Under the pieces are notes generated by a model, which had not been told where the DNA came from, ran no database searches, and worked only from the letters and a program-made list of their open reading frames with translations. Below, in pieces: positions 17,039 to 24,544 of a DNA stretch of 64,000 nt (positions are counted from its first letter, which is position 1; every line of letters starts with the position of its first letter). The DNA comes from Micromonospora humi (lineage in GTDB: Bacteria; Actinomycetota; Actinomycetes; Mycobacteriales; Micromonosporaceae), in NCBI RefSeq assembly GCF_900090105.1, contig NZ_FMDM01000004.1, positions 1 to 64,000 of the forward strand, written 5' to 3'. A program made the translations under genes and the position numbers.

Positions 17039-19485
17039 GCCGGCCCTCCCGCCGTCGTCAGGTCGCCGCTCCAGCGCGGCCAGGGCTGGGCCGGCACCAC
17101 CGGGGTACGCCGGTCGGCACGCTCCTCGCGCAGCAGCCGGGGGATGTCGTCGGCCCAGCCGAACGTGTCCGAGGCGACGACCCGGCTGCGGACGTGCGAC
17201 AGGAAGCCGGCGAGGATCTCCCGCTCCCGCGCCCGGAGCTGGGCGTACCCGTGACCGTCGATCGTGATGGAGGGCGCGAGGTAGCGGAACGGCGGGAAGC
17301 CGTACGCGTCGTCGGTGTTCTCGATCATCCGCTCGAGCGTGTCCGTCGCGTCCAGTTCGTGGATGTCGGGTTTGCCGCGCTCGATGACGAAGAGTTCCTC
17401 CACCCGGGTGGTGGTGCCGATCCGGCAGGGCACCAGGCGGTCGACGCTGTACTTGGGCGGCGGGATCAGCAGCTGGGTGAGGGCGTTGATCCCCATGATC
17501 GGCAGGTTGAACCGGCTGAGCGTCAACGCCAGGGACCGGCCGCCCTTGGAGTGCAGGCGGCTCTGCAGTTGCAGTCGCCGCCACTCGGCGGGGGTCAGGT
17601 CCTGCGCCTGCACCGCGCGCAGCGTGTGCGCGCTGATGGTGAGCGGCTTGGGGAAGCAGGTCGCCACCCCGTCCGGCCGGACGATCGTCATGTCGTCGGA
17701 GAGGAACAGCCCGCCGTGGTCGCGGAGCAACCGCAGCACGGTGGCGGTCTTGCCGGTGTCGGTCAGCGCCGAGAGCATCACCCCGACGCCGTCGAGCGTG
17801 ACGCACGCGGAGTGCAGCAGCATGTGCCCCCGGGCCACCATGACGAACCGGAGCAACGCCTCGACGATGTTCGTGTAGACCACGTGCGGCGAGCGGGCCA
17901 GCAGCGGGCCGACCTGGATCTCGATCGGCGGCCCGAGCTGGATGCGGAAGTTGGCGCCCAACCGGCCGAGCTGCTCCTCGTAGCGCAGCACCGACTGGTC
18001 GGCGTACTGGGTCATGGCGGCCCGGCGCTGCGGTCCGCGACCGCCGACGTCGCTGACCCGCACCGCGATGTCCACGTCGGAGTCGGCCACCCACTGCGCC
18101 CGGAAGAACTCCAGCTCCGGCAGCATGATCTGGGAGCCGATGGTCACCACGCCGGCGACGTCGTAGCGGTACTTCAGATACTGGTAGCGCCGGCGCGACG
18201 GCGTGCTGGGCGCCTCGGCGGCGCCGGCGACCAGCAGCCGCACCGGGTCGCGCCGGGCCTTGTCCACGGCGGTGTAGATGACCCGGTCGTTGACCAGGAA
18301 CCGGACCAGGAAGAGCGCCACCAGGGTGGCCGCGTTGGCGACCAGCACCCCGACCCCGGCCCAGACCAACGCCTGGAGGACGGGTAGCCGTAGCAGCAAC
18401 AGCACGTTGTTGAGCAGGAAGAACCGGGCCGCGCGGGCGGCGAACGAGCCGTGCCGGTTCCGCCGGTAGATCAGGCTGTCGACAAGCAGGAAGTTCCACG
18501 AGGTGGACACCTGGGTGGCCAGCGCCGCGCCGACGAGGTGGTGCATCCGGGCGGGTTCGTAGCAGAACCAGAGCGCGGCGGTGTTCACCACCATGCCGGA
18601 GAGGCCGATCATGCCGAACGCGACCATCCGGCCCAGTTCCCGCAGGCGCTCCGCCCGGGTACGCGGGCTCCGCCGGATCTGCCCGACCAGCCGGCGACCC
18701 CGCAACCGGGCCAGGTGCCGCAGGAAGGTCATCCCCTCCCGCAGCGAGGCCTTCGACCGGCCGCCGTGCCGGGGCGCCATGTCGTACGCCACCTCGGCGA
18801 CCCGGGCGCCGGGGTGGCGCACCAGCAACTCCAGCAGCACCTTGAAGCCCAGCGGGTTCATCCGGTCCAGGCGCACCGCCGACCGACGGAAGGCGAACAG
18901 GCCGCTCATCGGGTCGCTCACGGTCGCCAGCCGGCGCGGGAACATGCCCTTCACCAGCCGGGTCGCCCAGGACGAGGTGGCCACCCGGAGGATCCCGTCG
19001 AGGCCGCCCGAGGAGCCGTTGCCGGCGTACCGGGTGCCGATGACCACGTCGACGTCGTGCCGCATGGCGATCCGGGCGAGCGTCGCCGCCGCCTCCGGCG
19101 GGTGCTGGAGGTCGGCGTCCATCACCAGCACCCACTCGCCCCGGGCGTGCGCCGCACCGAGCAGGACCGCCCCGCCCAGGCCGCCCGGGCGGGCGTGCGG
19201 CGGCCGGTGCAGCAGCCGTACGGTGATCGCCGCCTCCGCGGCCACCTGGGTGAGCACGCCCGGCGTGCCGTCGTCGCTGTCGTCCACGACCAGGAGTTCG
19301 GCGTCGAGCGGCGCCAGCAACGGGCCGAGCCGGGCCAGCAGGAGCGGGATGTTCGCCGCCTCGTTGCGGGTCGGCACGATGACGGTCAGTCGGGGCGGGC
19401 GGCCCTCGTCGGCCGTGCGCAGCTCCTTCAGGCGCGCGTCCGGCTCGGCACGCCGGTCCCGGACTCCTGGTCCGACTCTGTCCAT
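17035..19485 (-). CDS. GT2 (polyprenyl-phosphate sugar synthase) - GtrA - HprK-like fusion
   Basis: 816 residues, three modules. (1) GT2 domain, about 30-270: LTVIVPTRNEA, VVDDSDDGT and MDADLQHPPE are typical of polyprenyl-phosphate-mannose/glucose synthases. (2) GtrA-like module of four membrane helices, about 280-400, which in related systems moves the lipid-linked sugar. (3) A C-terminal P-loop domain resembling HPr kinase/phosphorylase: LHSACVTLDGVGVMLSA leads into the Walker-A-like ALTDTGKT (about 573), followed by FLSDDMTIV. Start: the ATG at 19485 is preceded by GGGGG; ATG 19506 and a start at 19572 are alternatives. First gene of the glycan operon. A kinase fused to a GT2-GtrA protein is unusual. 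Confidence 0.85.
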   Translation of the reverse strand: MDRVGPGVRDRRAEPDARLKELRTADEGRPPRLTVIVPTRNEAANIPLLLARLGPLLAPLDAELLVVDDSDDGTPGVLTQVAAEAAITVRLLHRPPHARPGGLGGAVLLGAAHARGEWVLVMDADLQHPPEAAATLARIAMRHDVDVVIGTRYAGNGSSGGLDGILRVATSSWATRLVKGMFPRRLATVSDPMSGLFAFRRSAVRLDRMNPLGFKVLLELLVRHPGARVAEVAYDMAPRHGGRSKASLREGMTFLRHLARLRGRRLVGQIRRSPRTRAERLRELGRMVAFGMIGLSGMVVNTAALWFCYEPARMHHLVGAALATQVSTSWNFLLVDSLIYRRNRHGSFAARAARFFLLNNVLLLLRLPVLQALVWAGVGVLVANAATLVALFLVRFLVNDRVIYTAVDKARRDPVRLLVAGAAEAPSTPSRRRYQYLKYRYDVAGVVTIGSQIMLPELEFFRAQWVADSDVDIAVRVSDVGGRGPQRRAAMTQYADQSVLRYEEQLGRLGANFRIQLGPPIEIQVGPLLARSPHVVYTNIVEALLRFVMVARGHMLLHSACVTLDGVGVMLSALTDTGKTATVLRLLRDHGGLFLSDDMTIVRPDGVATCFPKPLTISAHTLRAVQAQDLTPAEWRRLQLQSRLHSKGGRSLALTLSRFNLPIMGINALTQLLIPPPKYSVDRLVPCRIGTTTRVEELFVIERGKPDIHELDATDTLERMIENTDDAYGFPPFRYLAPSITIDGHGYAQLRAREREILAGFLSHVRSRVVASDTFGWADDIPRLLREERADRRTPVVPAQPWPRWSGDLTTAGGPA

Positions 19486-19761
19486 GTCAACCCCCACGGT
19501 CGGCATTCGAAAACGTCCGCCGAAAATGAACCCCTGGCCCGGAGCGCGGGCAGGAGTGGTCAGCCCCGACATGGGGTGGCGGCTCGGATGCGCAAAGCGT
19601 ACGCAGGGTTAACAGTGGGCTTCCAGAGCCTGAAAAGTCAGGACGCCGACATATCCAATAAGCGAAGTGGATCTCCATGATTCACAGATAGATGACCTGC
19701 CGCACCAGGTCAGACCCGTAATGGCGAAGATCGTTCAAGTTCCCGCGCGGAATGGACAAAT
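19486..19761. other. Leader/promoter region of the glycan operon
   Basis: About 275 bases that are clearly less GC-rich than the neighbours, including short A/T tracts around 19515-19530 and 19630-19690. No convincing gene is seen; a short frame from 19678 is continuous with extra N-terminal codons of the fusion protein only in another phase. The region probably holds the operon promoter and an untranslated leader, but I cannot fix -35/-10 boxes. Confidence 0.4.
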
Positions 19762-19810
19762 CAAGTGCGCCACCGTCGTGACATATTTCGTCACGACCGT
19801 GGCGCACTTG
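19762..19810 (-). terminator. 21-bp-stem hairpin between the two glycan units
   Basis: Arms 19762-19782 and 19790-19810 match at 20 of 21 positions around a 7-base A/T loop (ATATTTC). On the minus strand the hairpin is followed by ATTTGTCC. It sits 72 bases after the stop of the secreted GH99-like gene and separates that unit from the fusion-protein operon. Termination is likely; a protein-binding palindrome is possible. Confidence 0.65.
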
Positions 19811-19881
19811 TGAAACGTGATTCCTCGTCACCCGGCGGCAATGCGTTTATTGCACAGTCGACAACACATTATCCGCGCCGG

Positions 19882-21186
19882 TCAGCCGGACGAACCCGGC
19901 AGCGGAGCGGCGTGCAACGCGGTGATGAAATCGGACCTGCCCGCGTCACTCCAGTCGCAGAGCGTCCCGGCCGGGGCCCCGCCCCGGCACCCCACGGAAC
20001 TCTCCACCGAGGTGCCCTCGCCCCACTCGTTGTAGGTGGTGACCAACTGCCAGAACGCGCCGGAGGCGGCCATCCGGGTCACCCCGGACCGCCAGCGGTC
20101 CAGGTTGCGGGCGAGGAACGGCGACCGCCCGTACGTCACCCCCGCCTTCCAGAAGCCCGGCGAGACGGTGTACGCGCCACCGGGCACCCCGCTGAAGTCG
20201 GACTCGGCCCGGGCCGGGGCGTACTGGTGCCAACCGTCCACCGTGACGCTGCCGGCGCAGCCCCGGTAGCCGGTGAACACCTTCAGGTTCAGGTAGATGG
20301 ACTCGCCCCAGAGCTGCTGGAGCAGCGTGCGGGCGCGGATCCAGCGGCTCACGGTCTCGCATCCGTCGGCCATGGTCAGGTCGTGGGCGTTGTAGACGAA
20401 GACGACCATGCCCCGCCCGGGCAGCACCGCCAGCGACGAGCGGTCCCCGCCGTAGGTGACGCGCAGGTAGTGCAGGTCGGCGGCGATCTGGTCGGGGGTC
20501 GGCCGGCCCCGTCCCTCCGGCTCGTAGTAGGGCGCCCAGGCGAACCCGGTGTCCCGGGCACCCCGCACGAGCGCCGGCCAGTGCCGGTCGGTGGTGGTGC
20601 CCTGACCGAACCAGGAGGCGATGCCGACGGTGATGCCGCCGTACCGCATGTCCGCCACCTGGTCCCGCACCACCGTCTCGTCCACCGTGTAGGTGCCCCG
20701 GCTCGGCAGGTAGTTCGTGTAGGGGTTCAACCCGCGCTGGTTCCACGCCTCCGGGAACCACGGGTAGTAGAACGCGGCCCGGACGGCACTCGGCGTCCGC
20801 ACCGACAACCGCCCCGACGCCTGGTGCCGCAGCGTCGCGCCGACGCCCTCGATCACGAGCGTGAACGTGCCGGCGCGGGCGGAGACGGAGGTCTGCACGG
20901 TCACCGTGGCCGAGGCGCCGCTGGTCACCGTGGCCGGTGTGACGGTGCCGAAGACCCCGGCGGGCAGGCCGGTCACCCGCAGCGCCACCGGTTGCGGGGC
21001 GCCGCTGGTGGTCGCCGTGCGGACCGTCAACCGGGCCGGATACCCGGCCACCGCGGTGACCGCGGCGGGTGTGACGGTGAGGGAGAAGTCGTTGACGGCG
21101 GCGGCGCGCGGGGCCGCCGACGCCGCCGAGGCGGTCGACAGGACGGCCACCAGCACGGTGGCCGCCACGGCAAGACGTTTGAACAT
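19882..21186 (-). CDS. Secreted GH99-like glycoside hydrolase with N-terminal beta domain
   Basis: 434 residues. Start is the ATG at 21186, chosen because GAGGAG at 21192-21197 is spaced six bases away; an earlier GTG would overlap that site. Signal peptide 1-26 (ending ASAA). Residues 30-130 form an Ig-like, Val/Thr-rich beta domain (VTGLPAGVFGTVTPATV). The rest resembles GH99/GH71-like barrels: AAFYYPWFPEAWNQ, GIASWFGQGT, APYYEPEG and LVTTYNEWGEGTSVE with the Asn-Glu pair. It has six cysteines and no anchor, so it is probably released. A distant relative of the 11872-14043 barrel. Likely acts on mannan-like glycan (inference from family). Confidence 0.82.
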   Translation of the reverse strand: MFKRLAVAATVLVAVLSTASAASAAPRAAAVNDFSLTVTPAAVTAVAGYPARLTVRTATTSGAPQPVALRVTGLPAGVFGTVTPATVTSGASATVTVQTSVSARAGTFTLVIEGVGATLRHQASGRLSVRTPSAVRAAFYYPWFPEAWNQRGLNPYTNYLPSRGTYTVDETVVRDQVADMRYGGITVGIASWFGQGTTTDRHWPALVRGARDTGFAWAPYYEPEGRGRPTPDQIAADLHYLRVTYGGDRSSLAVLPGRGMVVFVYNAHDLTMADGCETVSRWIRARTLLQQLWGESIYLNLKVFTGYRGCAGSVTVDGWHQYAPARAESDFSGVPGGAYTVSPGFWKAGVTYGRSPFLARNLDRWRSGVTRMAASGAFWQLVTTYNEWGEGTSVESSVGCRGGAPAGTLCDWSDAGRSDFITALHAAPLPGSSG

Positions 21187-21191
21187 GGACA

Positions 21192-21197
21192 CTCCTC
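21192..21197 (-). promoter_or_regulatory. Ribosome binding site deciding the GH99-like start
   Basis: GAGGAG on the minus strand, six bases before the ATG at 21186. It overlaps the alternative GTG at 21190-21192 and so rules that start out. Confidence 0.8.
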
Positions 21198-21266
21198 TGC
21201 ATCGCCCTGCGGATTCGACATCAGGGCAACGCGGGAGCGGCGTGTCAGGTGACTCGGCGGGCGGTG

Positions 21267-21291
21267 CCCGGGCTCGACCACCCGACCCGGG
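21267..21291 (-). terminator. Hairpin after the LPMO gene
   Basis: CCCGGGCTCG (21267-21276) can pair with CGACCCGGG (21283-21291) with one bulge, just after the stop of the LPMO gene. Modest but well placed. Confidence 0.45.
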
Positions 21292-21294
21292 TCC

Positions 21295-22200
21295 TCACCA
21301 GATCCGGCGACGCCCGGCGCGGTGGTTGCGGACCCCGCACGGCCGTCCGGGTGGCGGGCCTGAGGTCCGCCGCAGGCGCAGCCCGACCACGGTCGCGAGC
21401 AGGGCGGTGACCACCACCGCCACCGCGCCGACGACCATCGGTCGGGTGACCGGGCCGGTCTCGGTCACCGCCGCGACCGGCACCCCCGCCGCGGGTGCCG
21501 ACTCCGAGAGGGTACGCGGGCCCGCCGCGCTCGCCGCCGGTGTCGCCTTCCGGGTGGTCCGTGCCCCGGAGCCGCCCGACGCCGCCCGGAAGACGACGTC
21601 CGAGCAGGAGTAGTAGGTGTCCTGGGTGTTCGAGTTCTGCCAGATGACGTAGATGATGTGCCGGCCCGTGCGCCCGGCCGGCAGCCGCCCCGGCATCTCG
21701 TACGCGCCGTCGCGGATCGGCGGGTCGGTCACCGCCAGGAACGGCTTGGTCTCCACGTCCGCCCAGGTCAGCCGCCGTTCCGGGGCGTACGAGTCGGTGG
21801 TGACGTAGAACCGGAACGTGCCCTTGTGCGGGATCGTGGTGCGGTAGCGGAACGTGTGCCGGGCGCCGGCGGTGAGCGTGGTGGCCGGCCAGTCGGCCCG
21901 GGGCAGGTCCAGCCCCCGGTAGGCGGAGAGCCCGCCGCTGCACAGCTCGCCGTCCGGGATGCGTTCCCGGTCCCGCCCGTCGATCCGCGCCACCCGGATG
22001 TTGTCCCACTCGCGGACCGCCGCGCCGGCGGCGATCGCGGCCCGGCAGGCGGAACTCTCGGCCCGGCCGCCCTCCGGCCCGCACGCCGCGCCCCGGCTCA
22101 TCGGGCTGGTCGGTGCCCCGTGGGCACTCGCCGGCACGGCGGGGAACAGCAGCGTCGCGGCGACGGCGGCGAACGCGACGAGCGCGCGACGTGTGTCCAT
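21295..22200 (-). CDS. AA10 lytic polysaccharide monooxygenase, membrane-tethered
   Basis: 301 residues from an ATG at 22200 with GGGAGG eight bases before it. The signal peptide ends PASA, giving a mature N-terminal His (HGAPTSPMSRG), the first copper ligand of the histidine brace. The second His is in the GARHTFRYRTTIPHKG region. WQNSNTQDTYYSCSDVVF is the usual AA10 end. Instead of a cellulose/chitin-binding module it has an Ala/Thr-rich linker and a membrane helix (VVGAVAVVVTALLATVVG) with an arginine-rich tail. It oxidises chitin or cellulose by family; tethering suggests action at the cell surface. No sortase motif was seen. Confidence 0.87.
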   Translation of the reverse strand: MDTRRALVAFAAVAATLLFPAVPASAHGAPTSPMSRGAACGPEGGRAESSACRAAIAAGAAVREWDNIRVARIDGRDRERIPDGELCSGGLSAYRGLDLPRADWPATTLTAGARHTFRYRTTIPHKGTFRFYVTTDSYAPERRLTWADVETKPFLAVTDPPIRDGAYEMPGRLPAGRTGRHIIYVIWQNSNTQDTYYSCSDVVFRAASGGSGARTTRKATPAASAAGPRTLSESAPAAGVPVAAVTETGPVTRPMVVGAVAVVVTALLATVVGLRLRRTSGPPPGRPCGVRNHRAGRRRIW

Positions 22201-22351
22201 CTGATCGACCTCCCGCGCACTGGTACGTGCGGGAGGCGGCAAAGGTTCGATCCTCGTCGGTGCCACGACCGGTCAGGCTCGACTGGCCGAACGGACAACC
22301 GGGGCGGCGGAGCGGGCGGAGTCGGCCCTACAGTGACGGCACCCTGTGATC

Positions 22352-22357
22352 AAGGAG
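22352..22357 (+). promoter_or_regulatory. Ribosome binding site favouring a TTG start at 22364
   Basis: AAGGAG with six bases before TTG 22364. The upstream in-frame GTG at 22346 would place this site inside the gene, so the TTG is preferred. Confidence 0.6.
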
Positions 22358-22363
22358 TGCGTC

Positions 22364-24487
22364 TTGCCCGAGCCGGCACAGCCTTCCGAGCCGCCCCGCG
22401 CCGCACCGGCGGCGGGGCCACCGACGGGCGATATCCCACCCGGCGCGCAGCCGTACCTGCTGGTGCTGCCGACCACGGAGGGCGCGCCGCCCGCGATGCC
22501 GTGGCCCGGCGCGGAGGGGCAGCCCGCCTGGGCCATCCCGGTCACCGTGCCGCCCGGCACCCAGGGCTACGCGTTGTTCGTGCCGCTGGTCCCGCCGACT
22601 CCCCCGGCCGGCGTCCCCGCCCAGGCGGCGGCGCCGGCCGCCGAGACCCGGCCCGGGGAAACCACGCCCGCCACCGAGATTCGGCCCGGGGCGGCGCCGG
22701 CCGGCGAGACCCGGCCGGGGGCGACCTCGCCCGCCGTCGGGAACCCGGCCACCGGCGGTCCGGCCGGGCCCACGGCGTCCGCCGCGGCCGACCCGGCCGC
22801 CGACGGTGAGCTGGCCCCACGCCCGCCCGGCGCTGGTGCGCAAGCCACACCGGCCACGCCCGGCGCCCCGCCGGCGCGGGGTCCGGCGTCCGGCGCGACG
22901 CCGCCGGCATACCAGGACATGCGGCCCTGGGCCACCTACCCGCCGCCGCCGGGCTGGACCCCCCGGCCGTCGGTGCCCCGCACCTCCTTCCTCGGCGCCC
23001 GGTGGCCCGGGCCGAAGCCCGCCACCGGCCGGGCGGCCCCGCTCGCGGTGCTGGCCGGCGCGCTCGGCGGCGCGGTCTTCGTGCCGCTGGGCCGGGTGGG
23101 CATCGGCTGGTTCCCCGGCTGGCTCACGCTGACGCTCGGGGTGCTGCTGGCGGTCCGGACCCGGACCGCCGAGCTGCCCCGCGGCGACCGGCTGATCCGG
23201 GCCGGCTGGGCGGCGGCGGCCCTGGCCCTGCTCGCCGTGCCGGCGTTCCGCAACGCCTGGTGGCTGGTGACGTTCTGCGTGCTGGGCGCGCTGGGCTGTG
23301 CCACCCTGGCGATCATCGGGGGCCGACTGGTCCGCTCGATCCTGTTCGGCCTGGTCGCCACGCCGTTCGCGGCACTGCGCGGCCTGCCCTGGGTCCGCCG
23401 GCACGTCGCCGCCGCACCGGAGGCCACGACGGTCCGCCGGATCACCGTCTCGGTGGTCGCCACGCTCGCGGTGCTCGTCGTCTTCGGCAGCCTGCTCGCC
23501 TCGGCCGACGCGGCGTTCTCCGAGGCGCTGGGCGCGCTCGTGCCCGACATCGACCTCGGCGTGGTGTTCCGCGGCCTGTTCCTGGCCGCGGTGGGCGGGC
23601 TGATCGCGGTCGCCGCGGTCTACACGCTCGCCGCCCCGCCCGACCTGTCCACGGTGGACCGGGCGAGCGGGCGCCGGCTCAGCCTGCTGGAGTGGGCGCC
23701 GGCCATCGGGGCGCTGACCGTGCTCTTCGCCGGCTTCGTGGTGGTGCAGTTCACCACGCTCTTCGGCGGGCAGCGGCACGTGCAGCGGGTCGCCGGGCTC
23801 AGCTACGCCGAGTACGCCCGCAGCGGCTTCTGGCAGCTGCTCTTCGTCACGCTGCTGACCGTGGCGGTGCTCGGCGGCGTGACCCGCTGGGCCGGCCGGG
23901 AACGGCCCGTCGAGCGCACGCTGCTGCGCGTGCTGCTCGGGCTGCTCAGCGCGCTGAGCGTGGTGATCGTGGTGTCCGCGCTGTCGCGGATGTGGACCTA
24001 CCAGAAGGTCTACAGCTTCACCGGCGAGCGGATCTTCGTGATGGCGTTCGAGATGCTGCTGGGCGCGGTCTTCCTGATGATCCTGGCCGCGGGCGTGAAG
24101 TGGCAGGGCAGGTGGATCCCGGGCACCACCGTGGCGCTGACCGTGGCGATGCTGCTCGGCCTCGCGGTGCTGAACCCGGAGGACTACGCGGCCCGGCGCA
24201 ACACCCTCCGGTACGAGCAGACCGGCAAGATCGACGCCTGGTACCTGCGCGCGCTCTCCGCCGACGCCACCCCGGCGCTCACCAAGCTCCCCGACCCGGT
24301 GCGCCGCTGCACGTTGAGCTGGATCGCCGACGAGCTCGCCGAGCCCGACCCCTGGTACGCCTGGAACCTGGGCCGGCACCGCGCCCGGCAGGCCCTGGAC
24401 CGGGTGGGTCCGGGCGCGGTCGGCGGCCCGAAGGACTGCCGTCGCGCGGACCAGTTCGACCTGCCGAAGACCCGGCGCCCCCGCTGA
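22364..24487 (+). CDS. DUF4173/DUF4153 membrane protein with Pro-rich N-terminus
   Basis: 707 residues from a TTG start (GTG 22346 is the alternative). Residues 1-200 are low-complexity Pro/Ala/Gly/Thr, with repeated ETRPG units (PAETRPGE, ATEIRPGA, GETRPGAT) and no predicted fold. The rest has about ten membrane helices and the features I associate with DUF4173 proteins (MWTYQKVYSFTGERIFVMAF, then NPEDYAARRNTLRYEQTGKID and WYLRALSADATPAL). Function unknown. Single gene, divergent from the LPMO and convergent with the SpoIIE gene. Confidence 0.82.
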   Translation: MPEPAQPSEPPRAAPAAGPPTGDIPPGAQPYLLVLPTTEGAPPAMPWPGAEGQPAWAIPVTVPPGTQGYALFVPLVPPTPPAGVPAQAAAPAAETRPGETTPATEIRPGAAPAGETRPGATSPAVGNPATGGPAGPTASAAADPAADGELAPRPPGAGAQATPATPGAPPARGPASGATPPAYQDMRPWATYPPPPGWTPRPSVPRTSFLGARWPGPKPATGRAAPLAVLAGALGGAVFVPLGRVGIGWFPGWLTLTLGVLLAVRTRTAELPRGDRLIRAGWAAAALALLAVPAFRNAWWLVTFCVLGALGCATLAIIGGRLVRSILFGLVATPFAALRGLPWVRRHVAAAPEATTVRRITVSVVATLAVLVVFGSLLASADAAFSEALGALVPDIDLGVVFRGLFLAAVGGLIAVAAVYTLAAPPDLSTVDRASGRRLSLLEWAPAIGALTVLFAGFVVVQFTTLFGGQRHVQRVAGLSYAEYARSGFWQLLFVTLLTVAVLGGVTRWAGRERPVERTLLRVLLGLLSALSVVIVVSALSRMWTYQKVYSFTGERIFVMAFEMLLGAVFLMILAAGVKWQGRWIPGTTVALTVAMLLGLAVLNPEDYAARRNTLRYEQTGKIDAWYLRALSADATPALTKLPDPVRRCTLSWIADELAEPDPWYAWNLGRHRARQALDRVGPGAVGGPKDCRRADQFDLPKTRRPR

Positions 24488-24494
24488 CGCCCAC

Positions 24495-24527
24495 CGCCCC
24501 GGGTCGCGCACGTCGTGGCCCGGGGCG
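24495..24527. terminator. Bidirectional terminator between convergent genes
   Basis: CGCCCCGGG (24495-24503) pairs perfectly with CCCGGGGCG (24519-24527), and outer CCCAC/GTGGG blocks can lengthen the stem. It fills the 57-base gap between the DUF4173 gene and the phosphatase gene. Confidence 0.7.
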
Positions 24528-24544
24528 CGCCGGGTGGGCCCTCC

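Noticed and set aside
15398..19135. A single 1245-residue minus-strand protein
   Set aside because: The upstream two thirds is an out-of-phase reading of the GT2-GtrA fusion gene; the real GT39-type protein starts at the GTG at 17038 in a GTGA overlap.
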